DNA from: Anaerolineae bacterium
GTDB lineage: Bacteria; Chloroflexota; Anaerolineae; Aggregatilineales; Phototrophicaceae
Length of the DNA: 64,000 nucleotides
Assembly: GCA_017303635.1 (NCBI GenBank)
Contig: JAFLCG010000016.1
Location: forward strand, 62,001-126,000
Reading direction: 5' to 3'
Below, in pieces: positions 37,145 to 45,986 of the stretch. Below the pieces are notes generated by a model that was given only the letters and a program-made list of their open reading frames with translations, searched no databases and was not told where the DNA came from. Positions within the stretch are counted from its first letter, which is position 1. Every line of letters starts with the position of its first letter. The translations under genes were made by a program, and so were the position numbers.

Positions 37145-38377
37145 CTAGCAGGTATCGCCCTCCTCGTCCGCAGGCTCGTCTCTCCCGATCTGTTCTGGTG
37201 TGAAGTCGTCACAGACGATGACGATGGGCTGGCCTGCCCATCGCGTCATGACCAGCGTGCAGGCATTCTCCCCACGCGGTTTGAGCGCTGCCAGCATTTC
37301 CTCCGGCGTCATCGGGAAGCCTCGTTTTTTGATGGTCACTTGTCCGAAGCTGTGTTCCCGTAAATACGCTCTTAGTTTCTTCATGTTAAAGGGCAGCCAC
37401 TCGCGGATGCGCCACGCCCGCACCCAACTGCTGACCGGGCGTTCCTCGGTGGTGATATAGGCAATCGTAGCGTCGAGTTGCCAACCGTTCAAGTCCGCTG
37501 CCAGTCCACCGACCAGCCCGGCTCGCAATATGGCCGGGTCGGGTTCTAACAGCCAACCGCGCGGCGTAGAGATTTCAGCCGGCGAGAGCGCTTCTCGTGT
37601 GGGATTGTAGACGTGATGAACGCCCGTGGCATCGATGCGGGTTGCCCGCAGCCCCGTTAGCCCTTCACCCCGCCAGAGGATCGCTTCTTTCAGATCGCCC
37701 TCGACTGAGATGAACTCGACTTCGCCAGGATAGTCCGCCAGTTGATCGAGGTCAACGCCCGGTGAGAGCTTGACTGCTACTAGCGCATGTTCCCACTCAT
37801 GGATTAAAGAGAGTGGGGGCTGATAGTCTTCAATGTGATGCAGACGCTTCCCGTTCGTGGTGCGGCGGGCGGGATCGAAAAAAACTGCCTCCGCAGGCGG
37901 AAGGCTCAACCGGACATCCGCTTCTGCAAAGGTGGCGTTTACGCCCAGCGCCGATGCGTTCAACTGCGCCATCGCAATCCGGAGCGGGTCGAGATCCAGC
38001 CCGACGACCTTCAGTCCAACGGCGGCCATTGCCAGTGCATCCGCCCCAATCGAACAGCCGGCATCGATGATCTTACTCTTTGCGCCTAGACAGTTAAAAA
38101 GTCGTTCTGCCCGATAACCCCGCGCTGCTGGATCACTGGCTTGTTCCAGCGCATCCCGCGTGAAGAACATCCGTGCAGCGTCAGCCCCGAATTTGCTGAC
38201 CGCTTTTTGTCGCAGGATTGCCAGTTCGAGCGCGGAGCGGCTGTCCTCCGCCCCGTAGTCACGCCGCATTTGTGTGAGCAGTCGCAGGTGATTCGACTCG
38301 CGCAGGTCTTCAGTGGCTAACTGCTCCAGCAGCGCCTTGCCTGCCGGGGAGGTAAGGAAACCCAGGGAGTCCGTCAT
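37145..38377 (-). CDS. Class I methyltransferase with THUMP-like C-terminal domain
   Basis: 410 residues. An N-terminal helical region is followed by a Rossmann methyltransferase (SKIIDAGCSIGADALAMAAVGLKVVGLDLD, then AEAVFFDPARRT as motif IV). A C-terminal THUMP-like domain runs from about residue 320 (WLPFNMKKLRAYLREHSFGQVTIKKRGFPMTPEEM). This family is widespread in Chloroflexi and Actinobacteria and presumably modifies RNA, though no substrate is known to me. Confidence 0.83.
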   Translation of the reverse strand: MTDSLGFLTSPAGKALLEQLATEDLRESNHLRLLTQMRRDYGAEDSRSALELAILRQKAVSKFGADAARMFFTRDALEQASDPAARGYRAERLFNCLGAKSKIIDAGCSIGADALAMAAVGLKVVGLDLDPLRIAMAQLNASALGVNATFAEADVRLSLPPAEAVFFDPARRTTNGKRLHHIEDYQPPLSLIHEWEHALVAVKLSPGVDLDQLADYPGEVEFISVEGDLKEAILWRGEGLTGLRATRIDATGVHHVYNPTREALSPAEISTPRGWLLEPDPAILRAGLVGGLAADLNGWQLDATIAYITTEERPVSSWVRAWRIREWLPFNMKKLRAYLREHSFGQVTIKKRGFPMTPEEMLAALKPRGENACTLVMTRWAGQPIVIVCDDFTPEQIGRDEPADEEGDTC

Positions 38378-38421
38378 TGATCGTGGTTATTCATGCGAAT
38401 GGCTTGCATCGGGAACGACGC

Positions 38422-38441
38422 GGGCGCACAGCTGTGCGCCC
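38422..38441. repeat. Short dispersed palindrome (variable-arm family)
   Basis: GGGCGCACA and TGTGCGCCC separated by GC, a perfect 20-base palindrome, followed by CTACA. Lies in the 109-base gap between two minus-strand genes. Confidence 0.75.
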
Positions 38442-38486
38442 CTACATTTAACGATGCTTCCTGAAACCAGCAACCTGCCACCCCAC

Positions 38487-39314
38487 TTACTCATCCGGTG
38501 CTTCCGCTGTCGCTGGATCAATCGCCAGCAGCGCCAGCTTTTGCGTGCGGAAGATTTCATCGCTAGGGTTGAGCAGCATGGCGAAGGGCCAGTGTTTGGC
38601 GATCTCCCAGGCGAACTTGGCGACCTTGTTCACATCCTTGACGATGCCCGCTTTGACCACCGGCTGCATGAATTCGACTGCTTTGGGCAGGCTGCTGAAG
38701 GCCAGCACCACCTGTTCATCATGACCTTCGACAGCGATGGCGTTCCATTCGATGCGGTCGGTTGGCTTGAGCTTCCAGGCTGGTTTGTTCGGTTTCTGCT
38801 GGATGAGCAGGTAGACGTAGCGGCCAGATCGTTTAGCAGGTAGGTTGTTATCAACCGCTGCGATCTGCTTGATGCGGTCTTCGGTGCGGGCTTGGGAGTG
38901 TGGCTTTTCCCCACGCATGAGCACACCCAGCGGTGCCGGTTGCTCCAGCCCTGGGGCGACCAGAATGCGTGTATAACCGGCTTCCTGCAGGGTGCGGACG
39001 TGGCGTTCATCGGCCACGCCGCCTGCGTTGAGCATAATCAGCCGTCCGCCTTCACGCAGTGCGCGCAGTGCTTCCCGCAGGAAATCAGCATCGGGCAGCA
39101 CGTCAAAGGCGACGAGTGCATCAATGGAATCCGGGTTGAGGTGCCAGTCATCGGCGTTGAGCGGCTTGACGACCATATCCAGGTCGCCCCGCAGTTCGGA
39201 AAGGACTTCCCAGGCGCGCCCCTCAATATCCACTAACCGCAGGGAGGTCCCGCTGGGTGGGAGGTGCTTCGCCATCACCTCGATGAACTGGCGCTGGAGG
39301 CCAGTGGTGGTCAT
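38487..39314 (-). CDS. Methyltransferase-like protein lacking the glycine-rich loop
   Basis: 275 residues. The N-terminal half follows a Rossmann methyltransferase plan (LRLVDIEGRAWEVLSELRGDLDMVVKPL; IDALVAFDVLPDADFLREALRALREGGRLIMLNAGG) but has no GxGxG SAM loop. The second half (GRYVYLLIQQKPNKPAW onward) is a separate domain I do not recognise. It overlaps the next small gene by four bases. It may be a degenerate, non-catalytic methyltransferase acting as a binding protein (inference). Function unknown. Confidence 0.65.
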   Translation of the reverse strand: MTTTGLQRQFIEVMAKHLPPSGTSLRLVDIEGRAWEVLSELRGDLDMVVKPLNADDWHLNPDSIDALVAFDVLPDADFLREALRALREGGRLIMLNAGGVADERHVRTLQEAGYTRILVAPGLEQPAPLGVLMRGEKPHSQARTEDRIKQIAAVDNNLPAKRSGRYVYLLIQQKPNKPAWKLKPTDRIEWNAIAVEGHDEQVVLAFSSLPKAVEFMQPVVKAGIVKDVNKVAKFAWEIAKHWPFAMLLNPSDEIFRTQKLALLAIDPATAEAPDE

Positions 39315-39511
39315 CGGCGGTTCTGCGTAACTTTGCCTGCCTGCTGCATCAGCCCGACCAGTTCATCCCATTCTTCACGGAACAGGTTGAGGGAAACCAT
39401 CCCCAGGTCAACGTGAAAAACCATTTCGCCGTCTGGTTCCTGCGATACCCAAACGGAATAATTTTCGGTGGTGGCTACATCTTCGGTATGTACTTGATTG
39501 TCGTCAGACAT
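39311..39511 (-). CDS. Small acidic protein
   Basis: 66 residues, acidic, beta-rich then helical (NYSVWVSQEPDGEMVFHVDLGMVSLNLFREEWDELVGLMQQAG). It overlaps the upstream permease gene by eight bases and the downstream methyltransferase-like gene by four, so real translation is likely. No family recognised. Possibly a small regulator or cofactor of a neighbour. Confidence 0.65.
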   Translation of the reverse strand: MSDDNQVHTEDVATTENYSVWVSQEPDGEMVFHVDLGMVSLNLFREEWDELVGLMQQAGKVTQNRR

Positions 39512-40856
39512 GGTTGCCCCTGCGTATCGCTTCTAACCGCGCACGCACAGAATCGCTTTGCTGCCGAAGCTGGTTGATCGTCCTGCGGAGGGTGACCATA
39601 GCGCGGGGCAGGCGGTTGGTGCGGGGGCGCGGTGCCGGGAACGGCTCGGTATCCATCAGTTTCCCGTAGATATATTGCCCAAAAACCCGCAGGGTTGCAA
39701 CAGTTGGTGCCGCCAGGATCACGCCCAACAGCCCCGCAATGGCTGCGCCGAAGATCAAACCGAGGATAATCGCCAGTGGATGCAGGTTCAGGCTGCCGCC
39801 CATCACCCGTGGGACGAGGATGATTGCTTCCAGGTTTTGCAGGGCTGCCCAGATGATGATCGCCACGACTGCAAAGGGAACGCCTTCCAGCCCGGCAACC
39901 GTGCTGGAGGATGAGGTGAGGGCCAGCAGCGCCGCCGGGAAGATCGCCAGCCCGGAACCGACGCTGGGCACGAACTCGAACACGCCCGAGATGACGCCGA
40001 TGATGGCGGGATTTGGCAGCCCGACCAATGTAGCGGCTGTGAACGAGAGCACACTCATCAGCAGCGCGAGGGTGAGCTGACCACGCAGGTAGGCATTCCA
40101 GACCCGCCCCAACTCGAAGAAGATACGGCGCATATCGCCCTGGTAGGGTTTGGGAGCCAGGCGCACCCCGCGCTCCACAAACATGACACCATCCCGCATC
40201 AGGAAGAACATCATGGAGAGCAGCAGCACCACGTTGATAGCGACCGTTGCCACACCACCCACGAAGCTGAAGGCTGGCCCGGTCAGCGAGCTGAAGAAGC
40301 TCTGTGTGGTATTGACCAGGTCAATATCCTGAATCTGGATGACATCGGTGATGCGCTGTGCCCCGGTCAATTCCCGCAGGCGTTCCAGTGGGATGAGTTC
40401 GCGCCCATCGATGATGATCGGCTGACCGTTGAACATGACGGGTTGGCTGAGGGCGTCTTCCAGCGTGCGTTCCACATCTCGCAGGAGGCTCGGCAGCAGG
40501 CGGCCCAGATCCTCAAATTGCTCAATAATGACGGGCACCAGCACGATGATGACCACCACGACGCCGAGGATAATCAGCACGTAAGCGAGCAGCGTCGCGA
40601 TATTCCGGTTGGATTTACCGGCAAAGGGACCAAAGACCAGCACATAGCGGTTGATGAAGTTGACCAGGGGCGTGAAAACATAGGCCAGAATGACTGCCAC
40701 GATGACGATGGGCAGTACCTCACTCAGGCGCAGAATTGCGACCAACACCACCGCAGCGGTCGCAACAGCGACAATGGCCCGTACGCGGGGTGACCAGGGT
40801 CCCGATGTTAGAGAAGGCGGTTGGATGCTCATATCCACCACATGAGAAATACTCAT
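39504..40856 (-). CDS. AI-2E family transporter (PerM-like permease)
   Basis: 450 residues with seven to eight membrane helices in the AI-2E/PerM arrangement: paired N-terminal helices (IVAVATAAVVLVAILRLSEVLPIVIVAVILAYVFTPLVNFI), a long helical insertion, then the conserved FVPSVGSGLAIFPAALLAL and ILVPRVMGGSLNLHPLAIILGLIFGAAIAGLLGVILAAPTVAT. Members export autoinducer-2 or act as Na+/H+ antiporters; substrate here is unknown. First gene of a three-gene overlapping cluster. Confidence 0.92.
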   Translation of the reverse strand: MSISHVVDMSIQPPSLTSGPWSPRVRAIVAVATAAVVLVAILRLSEVLPIVIVAVILAYVFTPLVNFINRYVLVFGPFAGKSNRNIATLLAYVLIILGVVVVIIVLVPVIIEQFEDLGRLLPSLLRDVERTLEDALSQPVMFNGQPIIIDGRELIPLERLRELTGAQRITDVIQIQDIDLVNTTQSFFSSLTGPAFSFVGGVATVAINVVLLLSMMFFLMRDGVMFVERGVRLAPKPYQGDMRRIFFELGRVWNAYLRGQLTLALLMSVLSFTAATLVGLPNPAIIGVISGVFEFVPSVGSGLAIFPAALLALTSSSSTVAGLEGVPFAVVAIIIWAALQNLEAIILVPRVMGGSLNLHPLAIILGLIFGAAIAGLLGVILAAPTVATLRVFGQYIYGKLMDTEPFPAPRPRTNRLPRAMVTLRRTINQLRQQSDSVRARLEAIRRGNHV

Positions 40857-40997
40857 TCACTTCAGAATAAAACGGAGCGGGCGGGATGACTGTTAAGATT
40901 TCAAACGATGTTTGTACAGACTTCTATGAAACGATAACACCAGTCAGCCACAATGGTTTTGCTCTCTACGGATAGTTACGTCGAAAGGTGGTCATTC

Positions 40998-41019
40998 GGT
41001 TCACCGACTGATGTGAACC
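40998..41019. promoter_or_regulatory. Inverted repeat upstream of tetR promoter
   Basis: GGTTCAC (40998-41004) and GTGAACC (41013-41019), spacer eight bases, ending 13 bases before the -35 box of the tetR promoter. It may be a second regulatory site. Confidence 0.4.
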
Positions 41020-41032
41020 AGTGATTGGGTGC

Positions 41033-41061
41033 TTGACATAAAACCGTCTGGACGGTATAGT
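41033..41061 (+). promoter_or_regulatory. Promoter with embedded TetR-type operator
   Basis: Consensus -35 TTGACA at 41033-41038, 17-base spacer, -10 TATAGT at 41056-41061. The spacer contains the perfect 14-base palindrome ACCGTCTGGACGGT at 41043-41056, a natural position for a TetR dimer to block RNA polymerase. It drives tetR and probably the downstream efflux operon. Confidence 0.8.
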
Positions 41062-41095
41062 AAATTTATGAGCTTTACGGGTCGAAGGAACATCC

Positions 41096-41650
41096 ATGGC
41101 ACTATCGAAAGCGGAACGTACCCGCATCAAACTGATCGAAGCTGCGGTTGAGGTCATGCAGCAGCAGGGCTTTACTGCCTTGACGCTGGATGCCGTGGCT
41201 GCCCAGGCCGGGGTCAGCAAGGGCGGTCTACTCTACCACTTTGACAGCAAAGAAGCGCTCTTGCAGGGCATGATTCGGTACTACCTCGAAGAAGTCGAGG
41301 CTGACCTTCAGGCGCGGGCCGCCGCTAACCCGGAACATTCGCCCTCCCAGACGTGGTTGCAGGCCAGCATCGACTCGTCCTTTGCCGTGAGCGCAGAGGA
41401 GAATGCGGTCAATCTCTCCTTGCTTGCAGCAGCGGCAGTTAATCCAGACATTCTACATCCCCTGCGGGATCGCTGGCGCGAGTGGCATCTGGCCTATGAA
41501 TCCTCCAGTAAGGACCCGGCATTGGCGGTCATCGTCAGTCTGGCGATTGATGGGTTGTGGCTGCGGGAAATGCTGGGATTTACGGTGCTCGACCCTGCGA
41601 TGCGCGAGTCCGTCCGTGAACGAATGAAGGCGCTGCTCAAGGACTTATAA
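41096..41650 (+). CDS. TetR-family repressor of efflux operon
   Basis: 184 residues. The DNA-binding domain is AERTRIKLIEAAVEVMQQQGFTALTLDAVAAQAGVSKGGLLYHFDSKEALLQGMI, with a ligand-binding helical domain after it. GAAGGAA lies upstream of ATG 41096. It should bind the palindrome in its own promoter and lift repression when an effector binds. Four downstream genes (MFS, GNAT, SMR, SDR) are all on the same strand with overlaps, so they are the likely regulon. Confidence 0.93.
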   Translation: MALSKAERTRIKLIEAAVEVMQQQGFTALTLDAVAAQAGVSKGGLLYHFDSKEALLQGMIRYYLEEVEADLQARAAANPEHSPSQTWLQASIDSSFAVSAEENAVNLSLLAAAAVNPDILHPLRDRWREWHLAYESSSKDPALAVIVSLAIDGLWLREMLGFTVLDPAMRESVRERMKALLKDL

Positions 41651-41775
41651 AAGGGCGGTTGTAGACGCGCCCAATTGGGCACTTGCTCTCTGTTCTTGTA
41701 AGTATGAGTTTTAACTGGCCTGCCGTGACCGGCGCGCCTGTCTTTGATGTTGCTGGTTCAAAGAGGAATACGTCG

Positions 41776-43038
41776 ATGTCTGCTGTAATGGAAACCTCGC
41801 CGATGGTTGAAGTGCGCCAGCGTTCAATTCAACAGGGTAGCTTATTGAGTAACCCGGCTTTCCGCTGGTTTTGGTTCGGGCAAGCTGCCACCATGTTGGC
41901 TACGCAGGTCTTTGCGGTGGCCCTGACCTGGTTGCTGCTGCAGATTACCGGTTCTGGAGTTGCTCTGGGTTCAGTGCTGGTCGCTTCAGCCATCCCGCGC
42001 GCTGTTTTTATCCTTATCGGCGGGGCGATCAGTGACCGTTCGACCCCCTGGAAGTTGTTGTTTCGTACCGTCATTCTCAATGCGGTTTGGATGTCGGTCA
42101 TCGCTGCACTTCTGGCCTGGGATAGCCTGACTCTGTTACCGATGTATCTGCTGGCGGTGCTCTACGGGCTGACGGATGCCTTTCTGTATCCGGCCATGTA
42201 CTCGGCTATTCCTCGTCTGGCTCGACCTGATCAACTGGCGCGAGCGAACGCCTATGGCTCCACCACCGAAACTCTCACCAATATCCTCGGACCCGCGGGC
42301 AGCGGTTTTCTGATCGGTCTGGTGGGTCTGCCGGTGACCTTTATCCTGATCGTAGGCTTCTACGCTCTTGGTGGATTTAGTTTTGGTCAATTGCGCCGCT
42401 ATCCAGACTCGTTCACACAGGCATCTCCGGCTAATTCTGCTGACCTGGGGGCACAGGTGTGGGCTGGACTGCGCTTTGCCTGGGCCAACCGGATCATTCG
42501 CCTCAACCTGTTGATTATCGCAGCCATCAATTTTGCAGTCCTGGGGCCGATTGTAGTGGGGACGGCAGCCTTAGCCGAACTGCGCTTCGGCAATGACCCG
42601 ACGGTTTATGGAGGGCTGTTAGCCGCTTTTTCTATCGGTGCGCTGCCCGGTGCGATCATTGCGGGGACGATCAAGCGCGAGATTTCCCCGGCGCTGATGC
42701 TGGCGCTGATTTGCTTCAGCATGGGGCTGGGGCTGATGCTGACCGGCTTCGCGGAGACTGGACTCGTGGCAGCTTTGATCTATAGCCTGACAGGAGTCGG
42801 GGTAGGGTTTGGCGGCGTGATCGCCACCACATGGCTTCAAAAACGTACCCCCCTGGAACTACAGGGCCGGGTGACGGGCCTGCTCATGTTTTCCGCAATT
42901 GCGCTTGACCCGTTTTCCAATGCTTTCGCTGGCTTCATGCTGGATGTCAGCCTGACCGGACTGTTTGTCGTCGCGGGAAGCCTGATGCTGGGTATCGGTC
43001 TGCTGGCCTGGAGCCAGCGTCATCAAAGGGAAGAATGA
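41776..43038 (+). CDS. MFS transporter (EntS-like)
   Basis: About 420 residues with 12 predicted helices in the MFS_3 pattern: NPAFRWFWFGQAATMLATQVFAVALTWLLLQITGSGVALG, ISDRSTPWKLL (motif A-like) and PAMYSAIPRLARPDQLARANAYGSTTETLTNILGPAGSGFLIG. ATG 41776 with AAGAGG upstream is preferred to the ATGs at 41683 and 41704. Likely a proton-driven drug or metabolite exporter. Its stop overlaps the next start (ATGA). Confidence 0.9.
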   Translation: MSAVMETSPMVEVRQRSIQQGSLLSNPAFRWFWFGQAATMLATQVFAVALTWLLLQITGSGVALGSVLVASAIPRAVFILIGGAISDRSTPWKLLFRTVILNAVWMSVIAALLAWDSLTLLPMYLLAVLYGLTDAFLYPAMYSAIPRLARPDQLARANAYGSTTETLTNILGPAGSGFLIGLVGLPVTFILIVGFYALGGFSFGQLRRYPDSFTQASPANSADLGAQVWAGLRFAWANRIIRLNLLIIAAINFAVLGPIVVGTAALAELRFGNDPTVYGGLLAAFSIGALPGAIIAGTIKREISPALMLALICFSMGLGLMLTGFAETGLVAALIYSLTGVGVGFGGVIATTWLQKRTPLELQGRVTGLLMFSAIALDPFSNAFAGFMLDVSLTGLFVVAGSLMLGIGLLAWSQRHQREE

Positions 43039-43643
43039 GTAGCATGTCGTCGTTACATATCCAGGTGGGTTTACCCACAGATCTGAGTGTGACCGCCGCC
43101 CGCCTTTATGCAGATGCTTTTCAGCGCAAATTGAGTCCGATCCTGGGGCCGCGGCCTACCCTTGAGGCTATTTTGCAAGCGGCTCTATACCCTCCCAATG
43201 CCATTGTGGCCCTGCATGATGGAGCCTTGCTGGGGTTGGCGGGTATCCAGCACCAGCAGAAGCACTTTGTGGATGTGGGCTGGTCCCATCTAAGGCAGTT
43301 TCACGGTACCCTGGGAGCGCTTGGACGGGCGGGGCTGGGGCTGCTCTTGATGCGTCCACACCGCCCTGATGAACTCCTGATGGATGGTATTGCGGTCGAC
43401 TCTTCTGCGCGTGGACAGGGGATTGGCAGTTTGCTGTTGGAGGCGGTGTGTGACTTTGCCCATCGGGAAGGTTATGCACGAGTCCGTTTGGATGTGATTG
43501 ATACTAATCCGGGGGCGCGGCGCCTGTACGAACGACACGGATTTCGGGCCGTCCATACACAATCGCTGGGATGGTTGAAGCCGGTGTTTGGCTTCGGCAG
43601 TGCTATTGAAATGGTCAAGTCAGTCAAAGGAGAGACGCCCTGA
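43035..43643 (+). CDS. GNAT-family N-acetyltransferase
   Basis: 202 residues. The acetyl-CoA loop is LLMDGIAVDSSARGQGIGSLLLEAVCDFAHREGYARVRLDVIDTNPGARRLYERHGF, the classic motif A/B of GNAT enzymes. It is coupled to the transporter by a four-base overlap and to the SMR gene by a one-base overlap. It may acetylate the same toxic amine the pumps export (inference); N-acylation and export are often paired. Confidence 0.92.
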   Translation: MSSMSSLHIQVGLPTDLSVTAARLYADAFQRKLSPILGPRPTLEAILQAALYPPNAIVALHDGALLGLAGIQHQQKHFVDVGWSHLRQFHGTLGALGRAGLGLLLMRPHRPDELLMDGIAVDSSARGQGIGSLLLEAVCDFAHREGYARVRLDVIDTNPGARRLYERHGFRAVHTQSLGWLKPVFGFGSAIEMVKSVKGETP

Positions 43644-43975
43644 TGCATCCGTTTATCACGCTCGCACTGGCTATCACGAGTGAAATCATCGGTACGATCT
43701 CGTTGAAGTTCGCCGAGGGCTTCAGCCGCCCTATCCCTTCGGTCATTGTTTTGATGGCTTATGCCTCAACCCTTTATTTTCTTTCTGCCACGCTGAAGGC
43801 GATGCCGATCGGTGTGGTCTATGCGGTCTGGTCTGGCCTCGGAACTGTTGGTGCTGTCACCGCTGGAATCGTATTTTGGAGAGATCCGTTTGATCTACCG
43901 CGCTTCATTGGGATTGGATTGGTGATTGCCGGGGTTATCACGCTCAATCTGGCAGCTGGGGGCGGGCGGGCATGA
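43643..43975 (+). CDS. SMR-family multidrug efflux protein
   Basis: 110 residues, four helices, EmrE/QacE type. The membrane Glu essential for proton/drug exchange is in ALAITSEIIGTISLKFAEGF. The conserved MPIGVVYAVWSGLGTVGAV and RFIGIGLVIAGVITLNLA are also present. Shares one base with the GNAT stop and four with the SDR start. As a homo- or heterodimer it exports cationic compounds. Confidence 0.94.
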   Translation: MHPFITLALAITSEIIGTISLKFAEGFSRPIPSVIVLMAYASTLYFLSATLKAMPIGVVYAVWSGLGTVGAVTAGIVFWRDPFDLPRFIGIGLVIAGVITLNLAAGGGRA

Positions 43976-44754
43976 AAGCATTTCACGGGCAGCAAATCAT
44001 CATCGTGGGTGGTAGTGGTGGTTTAGGGTCTGCCATTGCCCACTCGATGGTTGATGCAGGCGGTAGCGTCTTGTTGGTTGGACGCACTCTGGAGTCGCTC
44101 CAGGAGGTGGCGAAGGCGTTGGGGGAGCCGGCCCAAACCTGGCAAGCGGACCTCACAGACGAAGATAGTTTGGCGGCTCTGGCGAAATCCCATCCACAGC
44201 CTGATGTAGTCATCAATGCGACGGGCTATGATGTACGCAAGCCTTTCCTGCGACATACGACCGAGGACATGCGCAACCTGTTGGAGATCAACTTGTTGGG
44301 TGCCATGCAGCTCACCCACGCCTTTCTGCCGGGGATGTTGGCACGGCGCAGCGGTAGTATTGTGCATTTGGGCGGCTTTGCTGATGGTCGCCTGGCTTTT
44401 CCCTACTACAGTGCGGATGCAGCCAGCCGTGCTGGATTGCGGACGTTTCTGGAATCGCTTAATCGTGAAATCGCCGGTCATGGAGTCACGCTGACTTATT
44501 TTAGTCCGGCCCCTGCTGACACGCTTGCTGAACGCCCTTTTCATCCTATTTGGCGGGAGATGGGGACACCGATTCTGCCACCACAGCAGATTGCGGCAGC
44601 AGTGCTGGATGCCATCCAGCGCAACGAGTCCGTGCGGATCATGGGCATAGGTGCGCGCTTGCTGGCGGCAGTCAATGTCATCAGTCCAGCCCTGGCAGAT
44701 CACCTGGCGATGCGGAGTATGAGCCGCGTGCTGGCTAAGTACTTTGGCCCTTGA
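43972..44754 (+). CDS. Short-chain dehydrogenase-like protein, catalytic residues missing
   Basis: 260 residues, classical SDR fold. The cofactor loop IIVGGSGGLGSAIAHSM and the VVINATG and EINLLGAMQLTH segments are normal. At the catalytic site the sequence is SIVHLGGFADGRLAFPYYSADAASRAG: the Tyr is present (Y145/Y146), but the Lys four residues later is Asp or Ala, and the Ser 13 residues earlier is absent. It probably binds NAD(P) but may not be a standard oxidoreductase. Last gene of the efflux operon; its 3' end overlaps the convergent Nudix gene by 20 bases. Confidence 0.85.
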   Translation: MKAFHGQQIIIVGGSGGLGSAIAHSMVDAGGSVLLVGRTLESLQEVAKALGEPAQTWQADLTDEDSLAALAKSHPQPDVVINATGYDVRKPFLRHTTEDMRNLLEINLLGAMQLTHAFLPGMLARRSGSIVHLGGFADGRLAFPYYSADAASRAGLRTFLESLNREIAGHGVTLTYFSPAPADTLAERPFHPIWREMGTPILPPQQIAAAVLDAIQRNESVRIMGIGARLLAAVNVISPALADHLAMRSMSRVLAKYFGP

Positions 44755-45346
44755 GCTTTTGCCATACTACCAGCGACTGGTGCACTCGTTCCTGATGAGT
44801 CGAATGCCATTCGGCGATCTGTTCCGGGTGGAAGTAGCCTAGTTCGGGGGTTTCATGGGAGGGAGTCAAAACACCGCCTGTCACCTTGCAAAGATACACG
44901 AAGACGTAATGGGTACTGGGGTGCCCGGCACCGGGCGGTATGCAGAATAGATCGACCAGCGATCCGACCTCGACTTCCAGCCCGGTTTCCTCGCGTACTT
45001 CCCGCGCCACATTTTCCTGAGGTGTCAGGCCGACTTCGGCATAGCCACCGGGCAAGCACCAGCGTCCGTTATCTGACCGCTTGACCAGCAGTACCTGTCC
45101 AACGTCGTTGATGATCGCACCGTTGCCACCGACTTTTGGCGTGACCGCGCCCATCTCCCGCTTGAAAGTCTCCAGCACGGCTTCAGTGGGCATCTCGACC
45201 AATGGGCTGTAAGTCTGCGCCGCCAGGTGTAGCAACCGAGTGTAGCGGTCAATGTCATAGCTGTTATGCGGGCTGTAGTGCAGTCCATTCAGAGCAATGG
45301 CACGGATTTCATCGAGCAGTGTCAGAAGGTTCGGTTCAAGAGCCAT
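44735..45346 (-). CDS. Nudix hydrolase with N-terminal Nudix-associated domain
   Basis: 203 residues. The Nudix box reads GGYAEVGLTPQENVAREVREETG, matching Gx5Ex7REUxEExGU, with the Glu residues that bind Mg. About 60 residues before it form the alpha/beta N-terminal extension found in ADP-ribose or nucleotide-sugar pyrophosphatases. GAGGAAATC lies upstream of ATG 45346. Its end overlaps the convergent SDR gene. Exact substrate is unknown. Confidence 0.93.
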   Translation of the reverse strand: MALEPNLLTLLDEIRAIALNGLHYSPHNSYDIDRYTRLLHLAAQTYSPLVEMPTEAVLETFKREMGAVTPKVGGNGAIINDVGQVLLVKRSDNGRWCLPGGYAEVGLTPQENVAREVREETGLEVEVGSLVDLFCIPPGAGHPSTHYVFVYLCKVTGGVLTPSHETPELGYFHPEQIAEWHSTHQERVHQSLVVWQKLKGQST

Positions 45347-45462
45347 GATTTCCTCAATGCGGTTTATCGTGCTTCCAGTTTGCCCGAAAATGCATCTGGT
45401 TGTACAGTGACCATCAGCGTGGAACGGGATGCCCCGCTCTCTCTACTGAAAAGGATTTTGTG

Positions 45463-45978
45463 ATGAACGACCTTCTTCAAAAACTGGATATCTGGCTCAA
45501 GCCTATCAATGATGGAGTTTTTGCTAATCTACAGGCCAAGCAACTGGTCCGGTATGTGGCGATTTTGATGTTGGTTGGCGGTGTCCTGAGCTTGTGTGGC
45601 GGTTTTGGGCTGATTACAGCGGGCGGATTGGCAGCGCTTGGTGGTGCGGTGGGTGGTGAAATTGCTCAACAGACACAGGAAGGGCGCGAAGCCGTCCAGG
45701 CGCTGAGTCAAGTGAGCGGTGGGGCAATTCTCTATGGCATCCTGACTTTGATCAGCGCGCCATTGCTGATTATTGGCGCGGTTGGCGTTTTCCAGCGCAT
45801 GAGCTGGGGACGGATGGCGGCGGTGCTGGCGTTGGTGATTAATGCGGTGATCAATTTGCTGGGTGTCTTTACGGGTGGTGGAGCTTTCTTCAATATCGTT
45901 TCTATGCTGCTCTATGGCTACCTGGCCTACCTCTTTTATCATCGCAGTGAAGTCAAGCAGGAATTTGGCGTACAGTAG
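45463..45978 (+). CDS. Small four-helix membrane protein
   Basis: About 171 residues: hydrophobic segments LVRYVAILMLVGGVLSLCGGFGLITAGGLAALGGAVGG, GGAILYGILTLISAPLLIIGAVGVF, WGRMAAVLALVINAVINLLGVF and FFNIVSMLLYGYLAYLFY. AAGGA precedes ATG 45463. No family recognised beyond resemblance to DUF4064-type small membrane proteins. Function unknown. Confidence 0.72.
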   Translation: MNDLLQKLDIWLKPINDGVFANLQAKQLVRYVAILMLVGGVLSLCGGFGLITAGGLAALGGAVGGEIAQQTQEGREAVQALSQVSGGAILYGILTLISAPLLIIGAVGVFQRMSWGRMAAVLALVINAVINLLGVFTGGGAFFNIVSMLLYGYLAYLFYHRSEVKQEFGVQ

Positions 45979-45986
45979 GGTGTTTA

